NCBI GenBank assembly: GCA_944338165.1
Contig: CALVLN010000007.1
Coordinates: forward strand, 1 to 60,430
Origin: an uncultured Clostridia bacterium
GTDB lineage: Bacteria; Bacillota; Clostridia; Christensenellales; Borkfalkiaceae
Reading direction: 5' to 3'
Length of the DNA: 60,430 bases
Both the position numbers and the translations under genes were made by a program. Shown here in pieces: positions 33,090-41,080 of this stretch (the first letter of the stretch is position 1; each line of letters opens with the position of its first letter). The notes under the pieces were generated by a model, which was not told where the DNA came from, did no database searches, and was given only the letters and a program-made list of their open reading frames with translations.

Positions 33090-34256
33090 ATGAAGCATTG
33101 TATACGCATCCCGAGGATCCTGCTCCCGCGCAAGGACGAACGGCACTGGGCGGTCATCGCCTGCGACCAGTATACGTCTGACCGCGCCTATTGGGAGAAC
33201 GTCGCGCGCGAGGTGGGGGACCGCCCCTCCGCGCTGCACTTTATCCTGCCGGAAGTTTATCTCGGCGAGGAGGACGAGGAGCGCATTTCCGCCATACATG
33301 AAGCGATGTATGCGGCGCAGATCGACGACGTGATGTATAAACTTGACCGCGGCGCCGTGCTCACCGCGCGCACCGTGTCCGGCGGGGTCCGCTACGGGCT
33401 GATCGCGGCGCTCGACCTGGAAGATTATACATACGAGGAAGGGGCGCGTTCGCTCATCCGCTCCTCGGAGCGCGTTTTGCCCGAACGTCTGCCCGCGCGC
33501 ATCGCGCTTCGCCGCGGCGCCGTGCTGGAATTTCCGCACGCCATGGTCTTTTACAAAGACAAGCGTTCGCGCATCGTGCGCTCCCTTTTGAACGAGGATC
33601 TCGAACGGCTTTACAGCTTTGACCTGATGGCGGGCGGCGGGCGGCTCGAGGGCTGGTTTGTGCCCGATTATCTCGCGGAAGGCGCGGTGCAGCAGATGTA
33701 TACGCTGGGCGAGCCCTGCTTTGCGGTCGCCGACGGCAATCATTCCGTGGCGGCGGCAAAGGCATATTGGGAGGAGATCAAACCCGCGCTTTCGGAGCGG
33801 GAACGGCTGACCCATCCCGCGCGCTTTTTCCTCGCCGAACTCGTCAACCTTTACGATCCGTCCATCGTCTTTCATCCCATCCACCGCCTCGTCACGGGCG
33901 TGGATCCCGCGGCATTCTGCGACTTTTTCTCGCGGGAGATCAAGTGCGCGCGGGAGGGGAACGTGCTCATCCCCGCTCTGCGCGGCGGCAGGGACGCCGT
34001 CGAGCGCACGGATGCGCTCATCGCGCGGTTTTTACAGGCAAATACGGGCAGCGTCGATTATATCCACGGCGACGCGCAGCTGCGCGCGCTGGCGGAACGA
34101 GAGGGCAGCGCCGGCGTTCTGCTTCGCGCCATGGACAAGGACGATTTCTTTTCCCAGATCAAGGGCGGGAAGAATTTGCCCAAAAAGACGTTCTCCGTGG
34201 GCGAGGGCAGCGAGAAGCGATATTATCTGGAAGGCAGGGAGATAAGCTATGATTAA
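33090..34256 (+). CDS. DUF1015 family protein
   Basis: A 388-aa protein of the DUF1015 family, whose members are widespread and lack an assigned reaction. Matching features are RILLPRKDERHWAVIACDQYTSD at the N-terminus and FAVADGNHSVAAAKAYW (about residues 209-225), the usual GDGNHSLATAK box. LVNLYDPSIVFHPIHRLV and GKNLPKKTFSVGEGSEKRYYLEG follow near the end. It overlaps lysC by 8 bp, so it is translationally tied to aspartokinase. Pathway role not known. Confidence 0.85.
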   Translation: MKHCIRIPRILLPRKDERHWAVIACDQYTSDRAYWENVAREVGDRPSALHFILPEVYLGEEDEERISAIHEAMYAAQIDDVMYKLDRGAVLTARTVSGGVRYGLIAALDLEDYTYEEGARSLIRSSERVLPERLPARIALRRGAVLEFPHAMVFYKDKRSRIVRSLLNEDLERLYSFDLMAGGGRLEGWFVPDYLAEGAVQQMYTLGEPCFAVADGNHSVAAAKAYWEEIKPALSERERLTHPARFFLAELVNLYDPSIVFHPIHRLVTGVDPAAFCDFFSREIKCAREGNVLIPALRGGRDAVERTDALIARFLQANTGSVDYIHGDAQLRALAEREGSAGVLLRAMDKDDFFSQIKGGKNLPKKTFSVGEGSEKRYYLEGREISYD

Positions 34257-35589
34257 AGTATGCAAGTTCGGCGGCACGTCCATGGCGGACGGGAACATGA
34301 TGAAGCGGGTCGCGGCGATCGTGAATGCCGACAAGGCGCGCCGCTACGTCGTCGTTTCCGCGCCGGGCAAGCGGTTCAGCGGCGATACCAAGATCACGGA
34401 TCTTCTCTACCGCTGTTACGACGAGGTGATGCAGACGGGAAGCTGCGGCGAAGCGTACGGCAAGATCTGCGCCCGCTTCCTCGGCATCGCCGCGGAGCTC
34501 GGCATCCGGACCGACCTTGCCGATATCCTCGACCAGACCAAGGCGGACATCGAGCGGGAGAAGAGCGCCGATTTTACGGCATCCCGCGGCGAGTATCTTT
34601 CCGCCCGCGTCATGGCGGAATTGCTCGGCTTTCCCTTCATCGACGCGCGTGAGGTCATCAAGTTCCGCCCGGATGGGCAGCTGGATGCCGACCGCAGCTA
34701 CGGGCTGCTTTACGCGGCGCTCAAGGGCAAACCGCACGCCGTGGTCAGCGGCTATTACGGCGAGGACGCGGCGGGAAGGGTCAAGACCTTTTCGCGCGGC
34801 GGGAGCGACATCTCGGGCGCCATCGTGGCGCGCGCGGTCATGGCGGACGTGTATGAAAATTGGACGGACGTCAGCGGCTTCCTTGCCTGCGATCCGCACA
34901 TCGTGGAAAATCCCGCCGAGATCCGCTCCATGTCCTATAAGGAACTGCGCGAGCTCTCGTACATGGGCGCCAACGTGCTGCACAGCGAATCGATCTTTCC
35001 CGTGCGCAGCGCCGATATCCCCATCCGCATCAAAAATACCTTCCGCCCCGAGGACGAGGGGACGCTCATTTTGCCGACCAAGAAGTACCGCTACAGCGGC
35101 AGGACGGTCACGGGGATCGCGGGCAAGCAGAATTTCACCGTCATTTTCATCGAAAAATCTCTGATGAACGCCGAGATCGGCTTCACGCGGAAGGTGCTGT
35201 CCGTCCTGGAAAAGCACGGCATTTCGTTTGAACATATTCCTTCCGGGATCGATACCATGTCCCTCGTCATCGACCGAGACCAGCTCAAGGACGGCGCGCT
35301 CGAGGAGGTTTTGCGGGAGATCGACGAGGCGGTTTCGCCCGACGATCTGCATACCTTCAACGACATCGCGCTCATCGCCACCGTGGGGCACGGCATGAGC
35401 CGCAGCGTCGGCACCAGCGCCAAGCTGTTCGACGCCATCGCCCGCGCGGGCATCAACGTGCGCATGATCGACCAGGGTTCTTCCGAGCTCAACATCATCG
35501 TCGGCGTGGACAACGAAAATTACGAGCGCGCCATCGCCGCCATCTACGACGAGTTTTTCCGCCGCGAAGAAAACGCGTTCGGTCTTTAA
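34249..35589 (+). CDS. lysC: Aspartate kinase
   Basis: A 446-aa aspartokinase phosphorylating aspartate, the first step to Lys, Met, Thr and diaminopimelate. The N-terminal kinase motif VCKFGGTSMADG is present, with VVVSAPGKR and SRGGSDISGAIVARA for ATP binding and TDVSGFLACDP. Two C-terminal ACT domains (about 305-440) include FTVIFIEKSLMNAEIGF and IRMIDQGSSELNIIVGV-like sequence, implying feedback control by an amino acid. The start overlaps DUF1015 by 8 bp, with gggaga just upstream. It ends at the 35594-35623 hairpin. Confidence 0.94.
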   Translation: MIKVCKFGGTSMADGNMMKRVAAIVNADKARRYVVVSAPGKRFSGDTKITDLLYRCYDEVMQTGSCGEAYGKICARFLGIAAELGIRTDLADILDQTKADIEREKSADFTASRGEYLSARVMAELLGFPFIDAREVIKFRPDGQLDADRSYGLLYAALKGKPHAVVSGYYGEDAAGRVKTFSRGGSDISGAIVARAVMADVYENWTDVSGFLACDPHIVENPAEIRSMSYKELRELSYMGANVLHSESIFPVRSADIPIRIKNTFRPEDEGTLILPTKKYRYSGRTVTGIAGKQNFTVIFIEKSLMNAEIGFTRKVLSVLEKHGISFEHIPSGIDTMSLVIDRDQLKDGALEEVLREIDEAVSPDDLHTFNDIALIATVGHGMSRSVGTSAKLFDAIARAGINVRMIDQGSSELNIIVGVDNENYERAIAAIYDEFFRREENAFGL

Positions 35590-35593
35590 ATCA

Positions 35594-35623
35594 AAAGCCC
35601 GCCCCTTCAAAGGGGCGGGCTTT
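35594..35623 (+). terminator. Terminator of cdaA-DUF1015-lysC
   Basis: A 13-bp perfect stem (35594-35606/35611-35623) with a tcaa loop; the T tract is short because the stem itself ends in ttt. Confidence 0.7.
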
Positions 35624-35632
35624 GCTCTCACC

Positions 35633-35669
35633 GCAAAAAAACGGGAACGGCATCCGCCGTTCCCGTTTT
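35633..35669 (-). terminator. Terminator of the rpsF-ssb-rpsR operon
   Basis: A 14-bp stem (35638-35651/35656-35669) with an atcc loop; on the minus strand it is followed by a run of T formed by the a-tract at 35635-35640. With 35594-35623 it forms a back-to-back pair between convergent genes. Confidence 0.82.
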
Positions 35670-35683
35670 GTTTCCGTGTTCCG

Positions 35684-35935
35684 TTACTCCGCCTTGAAGG
35701 GGAGAAGAGCGGCTACTCTCGCGCGCTTGATGGCGCTTGCAAGCTCTCTCTGGTGCTTTGCGCACGTGCCGCTCATTCTGCGGGGCAGGATCTTGCCGCC
35801 TTCGGTAATGAACTTTCTCAGGCGTGCGGTATCCTTGTAATCGATGACCTCGATCTTCTCCTGGCAGAACAGGCAGACTTTTTTATAAGATTGCTTCTTG
35901 TAGCTCTTTCTTACGGGTTTTTCTTTCTCTTCCAT
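35684..35935 (-). CDS. rpsR: 30S ribosomal protein S18
   Basis: An 83-aa S18. The core [23 protein letters not shown]...[24 protein letters not shown] is canonical. It carries a zinc-ribbon-like CLFC plus C..H pattern (C+ form), with CLFCQEK near residue 21 and TCAKH near 57. S18 binds S6 on the small-subunit platform. Last gene of rpsF-ssb-rpsR, 24 bp after ssb. Confidence 0.97.
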   Translation of the reverse strand: MEEKEKPVRKSYKKQSYKKVCLFCQEKIEVIDYKDTARLRKFITEGGKILPRRMSGTCAKHQRELASAIKRARVAALLPFKAE

Positions 35936-35959
35936 GATGATCTCCTTTCCCTTCCCGGT

Positions 35960-36388
35960 TTAGAAGGGGATATCTCCGTCGTCGTCGAACGACTGCAGGG
36001 TAGGTTTTTTCTTTGCGGGCTGAGCGCCTGCCGCAGGTGCGTCGTAGAAGCCGTCGTCTGCGTTCGCCGCCGACTTCGAAGTCAGAAATTCGATGTCCTG
36101 GGCGATGATATCCACCGCGGTGCGCTTGATGCCCTGGTTGTCCTCGTACGTGCGCATCTGGATGCTGCCGACGACGGCGACCTTATGGCCTTTTTTCGTG
36201 TAGCGGGCAATGGTATCCGCGAGGCCGCGCCATGCGGTCACGTTAAAGAAATCCGCCTGCCGTTCCCCGTCCGCGGACGCATAGTTGCGGTTGACCGCGA
36301 TGGAGAAGTGGCACACGCTGACGCCCGCGCTCGTCTCGGAATGTTCCGGATCGCGGGTCAAGTTCCCGATCAAAAAAACCTTGTTCAT
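35960..36388 (-). CDS. ssb: Single-stranded DNA-binding protein
   Basis: A 142-aa SSB. The N-terminal OB fold contains MNKVFLIGNLTRDPEHSETSAGVSVCHFSIAVNRNY, DFFNVTAWRGLADTI and KKGHKVAVVGSIQMRTYEDNQG-like sequence (about 1-105). A flexible tail ends in the conserved acidic tip DDDGDIPF that recruits replication and repair proteins. It lies in the normal rpsF-ssb-rpsR order, 7 bp after rpsF. Confidence 0.97.
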   Translation of the reverse strand: MNKVFLIGNLTRDPEHSETSAGVSVCHFSIAVNRNYASADGERQADFFNVTAWRGLADTIARYTKKGHKVAVVGSIQMRTYEDNQGIKRTAVDIIAQDIEFLTSKSAANADDGFYDAPAAGAQPAKKKPTLQSFDDDGDIPF

Positions 36389-36395
36389 AGCTTCC

Positions 36396-36686
36396 TCACT
36401 TTGTCTGCACTTTCGTGATCATACGGCGCAGGACATCGCCCGAGATCCCCGCGATGCGGTCAAGTTCCGCAACCACGGCGCCGTCAGCTTCGAACGTCAT
36501 CAAGACGAAAAACGCGTCCGTCTTGTAATTGATGGGATACGCCGTCTTTTTCACACCCCATTTATCGGTGTTTTCGACGGTGCCGCCCATGGAAGTCACG
36601 ATGTCCGCGTACTTTTTGATTTCCGCTTCTCTCGCTTCCTCGCTCATCTCGCTGTTCAGCAAATAGAGCATCTCATACTTTGCCAT
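36396..36686 (-). CDS. rpsF: 30S ribosomal protein S6
   Basis: A 96-aa S6. It begins MAKYEMLYLLNSEMSEEAREAEI, followed by the beta strand and helix pattern with WGVKKTAYPINYKTDAFFVLMTFEA and LDRIAGISGDVLRRMITKV. A strong GGAGGTG site precedes the ATG. It heads the operon expressed from 36766-36794 and may bind its own leader with S18. Confidence 0.97.
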   Translation of the reverse strand: MAKYEMLYLLNSEMSEEAREAEIKKYADIVTSMGGTVENTDKWGVKKTAYPINYKTDAFFVLMTFEADGAVVAELDRIAGISGDVLRRMITKVQTK

Positions 36687-36759
36687 GTTATTTCACCTCC
36701 CGGTCTGATTCGGCATGTCTTTTCGGCATGCAAGGTTTGTCGGCACGGTTTCCGTGCTG
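36687..36759 (-). ncRNA. rpsF leader, candidate S6:S18-binding structure
   Basis: The approximately 73-nt leader between the promoter and rpsF contains, on the minus strand, a gcacgg/ccgtgc hairpin with an aaa loop followed by cgac, and a repeated catgccga element. Many bacteria have an S6:S18-responsive rpsF leader with a conserved CCG element. The match here is by eye and position only. Confidence 0.35.
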
Positions 36760-36765
36760 TCCTCT

Positions 36766-36794
36766 ATTATATCCCATTTTCCCCGTGAAGTCAA
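36766..36794 (-). promoter_or_regulatory. Promoter of rpsF-ssb-rpsR
   Basis: Minus-strand TTGACT (36789-36794) and TATAAT (36766-36771) with a 17-bp spacer. Confidence 0.87.
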
Positions 36795-36835
36795 CGCATT
36801 TTTCTCCCGGAAGAGGGGAAAATCTGTGTTTTTGC

Positions 36836-36864
36836 GCAAAAAAACCCCGTCCGTGCGGACGGGG
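36836..36864 (-). terminator. Terminator of the cupin/repeat-protein operon
   Basis: A hairpin of ccccgtcc with ggacgggg (36845-36852/36857-36864) is followed on the minus strand by a run of T formed by the a-tract at 36838-36844. It lies 7 bp after the repeat-protein stop. Confidence 0.82.
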
Positions 36865-36871
36865 CATTCGT

Positions 36872-39457
36872 TCAGGGTTCGGTGGGGACCTGCCCGAGAA
36901 GATATTCCACAAACTCGGTGAACTGACGGATGTTGAATTGATCGAGGTCGGTATACAGCTTGCCGTCAAGCATATAATTGAGGCGGGAGATGTCGAGGGA
37001 CGGATCGTCCGTGAGCAATCCGTTGCAGTACATTTCCTGCAGCGTGAGATTGCTGACCTGCTCGGGAATGTCCTCAAGGGCGTCGGAGATCCCCATGACG
37101 GACGTTGCTCCCTTTGCGCCGTCTTCGCCGACGATGAGCATCCATGCGCCCGCGACGAAGCGGGTGACGGGCTCGCCCTCCTGCGTGAAGAAGCTTACGG
37201 TCACGTCGTCTTCCCCGTACACTTCCGGTGCGATGCCTTCGGGCGAGAGCGCCGTCGGGTCGTAATAGCGCCGCAGCGTTTCCGCCGATTCGGTCACGTA
37301 ATAGGCGTCCGCTTCCCCGTCGTAGGCGACCGTGACGTCCGCGGGGACCGCAGCCTGGGTATCCGAGTAAAGATAGGCGACGACGGTAAGTTCAAGGTCG
37401 ATGCGCTCGCCGCCGATCTCAACGTAATCGGCGTAAGGGTCCGTCTTGACGATCTCGTACCGCTCTCCGCCCGTCACGTAATAGTCTTTTCCGCCTTCGG
37501 TGACGACGTCCGCGCCGTCCGGAAGGGGATCGAGCGTGCCCGTCTCGTAGTTGACGATGCGGTATTCCTTTACGGCGTCGACGGGGCGCTGCCATCTGTA
37601 GATGTTTGCGGTGACCCCTTCGAGGAGCTTCCAGCCCCCCTGTTCCGTTATCAGGAACGTGCCCGTCACGACCTGCGTCCCCGCCGCGGTCTTGTAGACG
37701 GTCTGCACGCGTTCGGGATCGAGCAGTTTGTCGCTTTCGACGGGTTTTCCCGCGCCGCGCGCGGCCTCATAGTCGGCGGTCGCGGCATAGCTGAAATATT
37801 CTTCGCCGAAGATGGTTTCCAGCGAGATGGCGTTTACGTCGTCCGAAAGCGTCTGGATGGTGCTGTTACCGAGGTGCTTTAAGAGCTTGTTTTTCTGCAG
37901 TTCGTCCTCGCCGATGATCTCGCTGAGGGTGAGCATGTCGCTGCGTTCGCTGAGTTCGCCCAGCGTCGTGTCCTGCAGGGCGAGGAGAAAGTTGGAGGAA
38001 TTGCCTTCCTCGATCTCGAGGACGTCGCCGAGGCGGAGCGAATCGATCTTTTCCTGATCGGAAAGTTCGCCGAGCCGCCAGTCGCCGATCGTCTGCATGA
38101 GCGTGGAGGAGTCGTCGCCGAGGTCAAGCACCTGGCTGAGGCGAAGGCGGTCGATGCGCGCCTGCTGTTTGAGGTCGCCGAGCTCCCAGGAGGAGATGGC
38201 GTGCATGAGGGAGGAGGAAGCGTCTTCCGTATCGAACACGTCGCCGATCTTCAGCGATTCGACCTTTTCTTCGTCTTTGAGGTCGTTGACCTTCCAGTCG
38301 GCGATGGCCTGCATGAAGGCGGAGTCCTCGCTGCCCTCGCTCGTGTCGATGCCGACGAGATCGCGGATGGCCGCCCCGCCGATGAGGTCGGAGTCCTCTT
38401 CCGTGAGCGAGGAAATGGAGCGCTTTTCGTAGGGTTTTCCCGTGGCGGGATCGTCGAGCATCTGTACGCGGTCGGGCGTGCCGTCGCCGTCGTCGTCTGC
38501 AAGGATATATTGTTCCCCTTCGCTGCCGTAGGCGAGATAGCGCAGGGCGGGTTCGCTCGCCGCGGTGACGGAGAGCGCCGTTTCCACTTTGACGTTGTCG
38601 ATGACGCCCGTCGCATCGTCCATGAGCGTGCCGACGGTGACGGGATAGGCGATCTTGCCCTCCTCGGCGGGGGCGTCGACGGGGACGATCTCGCCGTCTT
38701 CAACGGTGTAGTTGGTGCCTTCCTCGCCGTAACAGATGGCGATGGTGAGGGGATCGCTTTCCGCCGTCACGTCCAGCATGGTGCCGAGTTCCATCCCTTC
38801 CAGGATGCCGTTGGCGTCTTCGGTGAGATCGCCTACGGTGGTGGGGGCCTTATCGCCGCGCATCCGGATGGTCTGCGTGCCGTCCGCCGCGGTCACGATG
38901 TCGTAATCGACGCCTTCCTTGCCGTAGCAGAGGGCGAGCATGAGTGCGGAATCGTCGGGGCCGACGCCGAGCATGCCGCCGAGCTGCGCCTTGGCGACGA
39001 CGTCGTCCTGGAAGTATGCCCCGAGTTCGGAGAAATCGGTCTCCATAAGTCGATTGACGTTGAGGTCGATGCCGAAGTCGGCGAGGTTATCGTTGGCGAT
39101 GTTCAGCTGTTCCTTGAGGATGGGCGTGAATTTGCCGATCGCCGCAAGGTTGGTGAATTGGGTATTGCTCACCTCGTCCCAGAGGTCGAGGAGCGTCATG
39201 TCCGCGTAATCGGCTTCGATGTACTTCTCATAATCGACTTTGAGCGCGCCGAGCACGTCTTTGAGCGAGAATTTGGTGGCGGCGAAGTATCCGACGCCTG
39301 CCACCGCGCCCACGGTGAAGAGAATGCCGAGCAAAAAGGCGAGGAGCACCGCAAACACGTTCCAGAAGAAGCTGCGGCGCACGTATTTGATCTTGACGCC
39401 GCCCTGTGCTGCGGCCTGCCCTGCGGGGCGTTTTTGTGTCTGTTTCTTTGCTGCCAT
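36872..39457 (-). CDS. Large membrane-anchored repeat protein of unknown function
   Basis: An 861-aa protein. A basic, low-complexity cytoplasmic start of about 28 residues precedes one TM helix (about 32-56), and the rest is probably outside. Two different repeat families are visible. One is about 75 aa long, three copies, residues about 155-320, each with a LGTMLDVTAESDPL...ICYGEEG core. The other is about 37 aa long, at least four and perhaps five copies, residues about 370-550, with SSxLMxxIxDWxLGDLxxxxxIDxLRLGDVL as core. A DDDGDGTPDR stretch near 316 resembles a calcium-binding loop. The start has an agaggtg site. It is 13 bp downstream of the cupin gene. No family is recognised. Confidence 0.8.
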   Translation of the reverse strand: MAAKKQTQKRPAGQAAAQGGVKIKYVRRSFFWNVFAVLLAFLLGILFTVGAVAGVGYFAATKFSLKDVLGALKVDYEKYIEADYADMTLLDLWDEVSNTQFTNLAAIGKFTPILKEQLNIANDNLADFGIDLNVNRLMETDFSELGAYFQDDVVAKAQLGGMLGVGPDDSALMLALCYGKEGVDYDIVTAADGTQTIRMRGDKAPTTVGDLTEDANGILEGMELGTMLDVTAESDPLTIAICYGEEGTNYTVEDGEIVPVDAPAEEGKIAYPVTVGTLMDDATGVIDNVKVETALSVTAASEPALRYLAYGSEGEQYILADDDGDGTPDRVQMLDDPATGKPYEKRSISSLTEEDSDLIGGAAIRDLVGIDTSEGSEDSAFMQAIADWKVNDLKDEEKVESLKIGDVFDTEDASSSLMHAISSWELGDLKQQARIDRLRLSQVLDLGDDSSTLMQTIGDWRLGELSDQEKIDSLRLGDVLEIEEGNSSNFLLALQDTTLGELSERSDMLTLSEIIGEDELQKNKLLKHLGNSTIQTLSDDVNAISLETIFGEEYFSYAATADYEAARGAGKPVESDKLLDPERVQTVYKTAAGTQVVTGTFLITEQGGWKLLEGVTANIYRWQRPVDAVKEYRIVNYETGTLDPLPDGADVVTEGGKDYYVTGGERYEIVKTDPYADYVEIGGERIDLELTVVAYLYSDTQAAVPADVTVAYDGEADAYYVTESAETLRRYYDPTALSPEGIAPEVYGEDDVTVSFFTQEGEPVTRFVAGAWMLIVGEDGAKGATSVMGISDALEDIPEQVSNLTLQEMYCNGLLTDDPSLDISRLNYMLDGKLYTDLDQFNIRQFTEFVEYLLGQVPTEP

Positions 39458-39470
39458 GGTTCACCTCTCT

Positions 39471-39782
39471 TTACGGCCTGCGGATGACGGTGAAGCGGCA
39501 CCGCCCGCAGATCTCGTACTCACCCGCTTCGGATACGAGGAGGATATCCCCCTCCGAGAAGGGGAATTCGCCCCGTGCCCACTTGATATGTCCGCTCCCT
39601 TCCCGGATGCGGACGAAATCGCGCCCGTTCGTCTCCAGCTTGAACCGCCCGCCGCTCACGACGGAAAACCCGTCCGCAAGCGGCGTGCGCTCGCCGCCCT
39701 GTACTTTGGCGGGGGCTGCCGTCGCCTCCCCGTCGAACCGGACGTCTTCGGGAGCGGCGGCAAGTTTTTCAATGTGTTTCAT
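39471..39782 (-). CDS. Small cupin-like protein
   Basis: A 103-aa protein with a predicted single beta-barrel. GGRFKLETNGRDFVRIREGSGHIKW and GEFPFSEGDILLVSEAGEYEICG resemble the two cupin motifs, as in small cupins related to the mannose-6-phosphate isomerase C-terminus. The usual metal-binding His pair is not evident. The start at 39782 (MKHIEKLAAAPED) lies only 6 nt after the -10 box, so its mRNA is probably leaderless; an upstream in-frame start at 39809 would lie within the promoter. It is cotranscribed with the large repeat protein. Confidence 0.72.
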   Translation of the reverse strand: MKHIEKLAAAPEDVRFDGEATAAPAKVQGGERTPLADGFSVVSGGRFKLETNGRDFVRIREGSGHIKWARGEFPFSEGDILLVSEAGEYEICGRCRFTVIRRP

Positions 39783-39788
39783 GCTTTC

Positions 39789-39817
39789 ATTATAATATAC
39801 CCGAGGCAAAAAAGCAA
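39789..39817 (-). promoter_or_regulatory. Promoter of the cupin/repeat-protein operon
   Basis: Minus-strand TTGCTT (39812-39817) and TATAAT (39789-39794) with a 17-bp spacer; the start codon follows within 7 nt. Confidence 0.72.
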
Positions 39818-39857
39818 GTACTTATTTTCGCCAATATTTGCCTTGCGGGCAGAGAAT

Positions 39858-41033
39858 TTACGTCTCGTCGTCGGGCGGCGGCAAAATATCCCCTTCACCC
39901 GCGGAGAGCGAGCGGAAGGAGGCAAGTTTTCTGCCGATGGTATGCGTGCGCTTGGAAGCGCTGTCGATGGAATCCTGCGCTTCCTGCAATTTTTTGCGCG
40001 TCTTTTCCAGAGTATCGGCAAATTTTTCAAATTCAACGCGGAAGGCGGCAAGCATCTGCCGCAGTTCTCCCGAACGCTTTTCGATCGCCGCCGTGCGGAA
40101 CCCCGTCTGCAGGGTGGAGAGCAGGGCGCCGAAGTTGGTGGGGCCGCAGGCCATCACCCTGCGCGTATGCAGGTATTCGGGAAGCCCCGTCATCTTGAGG
40201 ATCTCCGCGTACAGCCCTTCGAGGGGCAGATACATGACGGCAAAGTCGGTGGTAAAGGGCGGGATGATGTATTTTTTGGCGATGGAATCTGCCTGCACTT
40301 TGACGGCGCGTTCGAGGTTCTTGCGCGCCCGCTCTTCCGCCTCTTTGTCCCCGCGCTCGGCGGCTTCGCACAGGCGGGTGTATTCCTCAACGGGGAATTT
40401 GCTGTCGATGGGCAGGTATACCGTCTCGTCGTCCTTGGCGGGCAGCAGTACGGCAAAATCCACCAGGCTGTTGTCGAGCGGGTTGAGGCGGACGCCGGCG
40501 CGGTATTGTTCTGGCGCGAGCATCTGCTCGAGCAGCGCCTGCAGCTGCGTTTCCCCCCAGGTGCCGCGCAGCTTGACGTTGGTGAAGACGCGCTTGATGT
40601 CGGCGATGCCGTCGGCGAGGCTCTTCATTTCGCCCACGCTCTTGTACATGTGCTCCAGCCGCTCGGAGATGCGCGCGTAGCTGTCCGAAAGTCTGCCGTC
40701 CAGCGAGGAGGTGAGTTTATCGTCCACCGTGCGGCGGATGCGGTCGAGATTCTGCGCGTTCGTTTCCACGATGTATTTGATGTCCTCGGCGAGGCGGCCC
40801 TGAATGGCGTTGAGGCGGGTCTCCGTCATGCGGTTGAGCGAATCGATCGTGCGGGCGTTGAAGTCGCTCAGCTTCCCCACGGTGTCCGTCTTCTCTTCCA
40901 GGCGGCGGAGCGATTCTTCGAGCGCACGCCCGTCGGCGGAGCCTTCCGGGCGCCTGCGGAGGAGCAGGGCAAGAAGCAGCAGAAAGCACCCCGCGGAAAG
41001 CAGGGCGGTGATGATAAGCAGCGTAAGTTCCAT
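39858..41033 (-). CDS. rmuC: DNA recombination protein RmuC
   Basis: A 391-aa RmuC. An N-terminal TM (about 4-25) precedes a coiled coil with LEESLRRLEEKTDTVGKLSDF and the RmuC core (about 130-345), containing LRGTWGETQLQALLEQML, AVLLPAKDDETVYLPIDSKFP and FAVMYLPLEGLYAEILK. The start at 41033 has AAGGAG. RmuC is thought to limit sequence inversions at short repeats and has a nuclease-like core. It follows cca by 47 bp on the same strand. Confidence 0.93.
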   Translation of the reverse strand: MELTLLIITALLSAGCFLLLLALLLRRRPEGSADGRALEESLRRLEEKTDTVGKLSDFNARTIDSLNRMTETRLNAIQGRLAEDIKYIVETNAQNLDRIRRTVDDKLTSSLDGRLSDSYARISERLEHMYKSVGEMKSLADGIADIKRVFTNVKLRGTWGETQLQALLEQMLAPEQYRAGVRLNPLDNSLVDFAVLLPAKDDETVYLPIDSKFPVEEYTRLCEAAERGDKEAEERARKNLERAVKVQADSIAKKYIIPPFTTDFAVMYLPLEGLYAEILKMTGLPEYLHTRRVMACGPTNFGALLSTLQTGFRTAAIEKRSGELRQMLAAFRVEFEKFADTLEKTRKKLQEAQDSIDSASKRTHTIGRKLASFRSLSAGEGDILPPPDDET

Positions 41034-41080
41034 AGATCGTCTCCTTTTGCGGGCGAACGGCAGAGTTGCCCGCGGCATCG

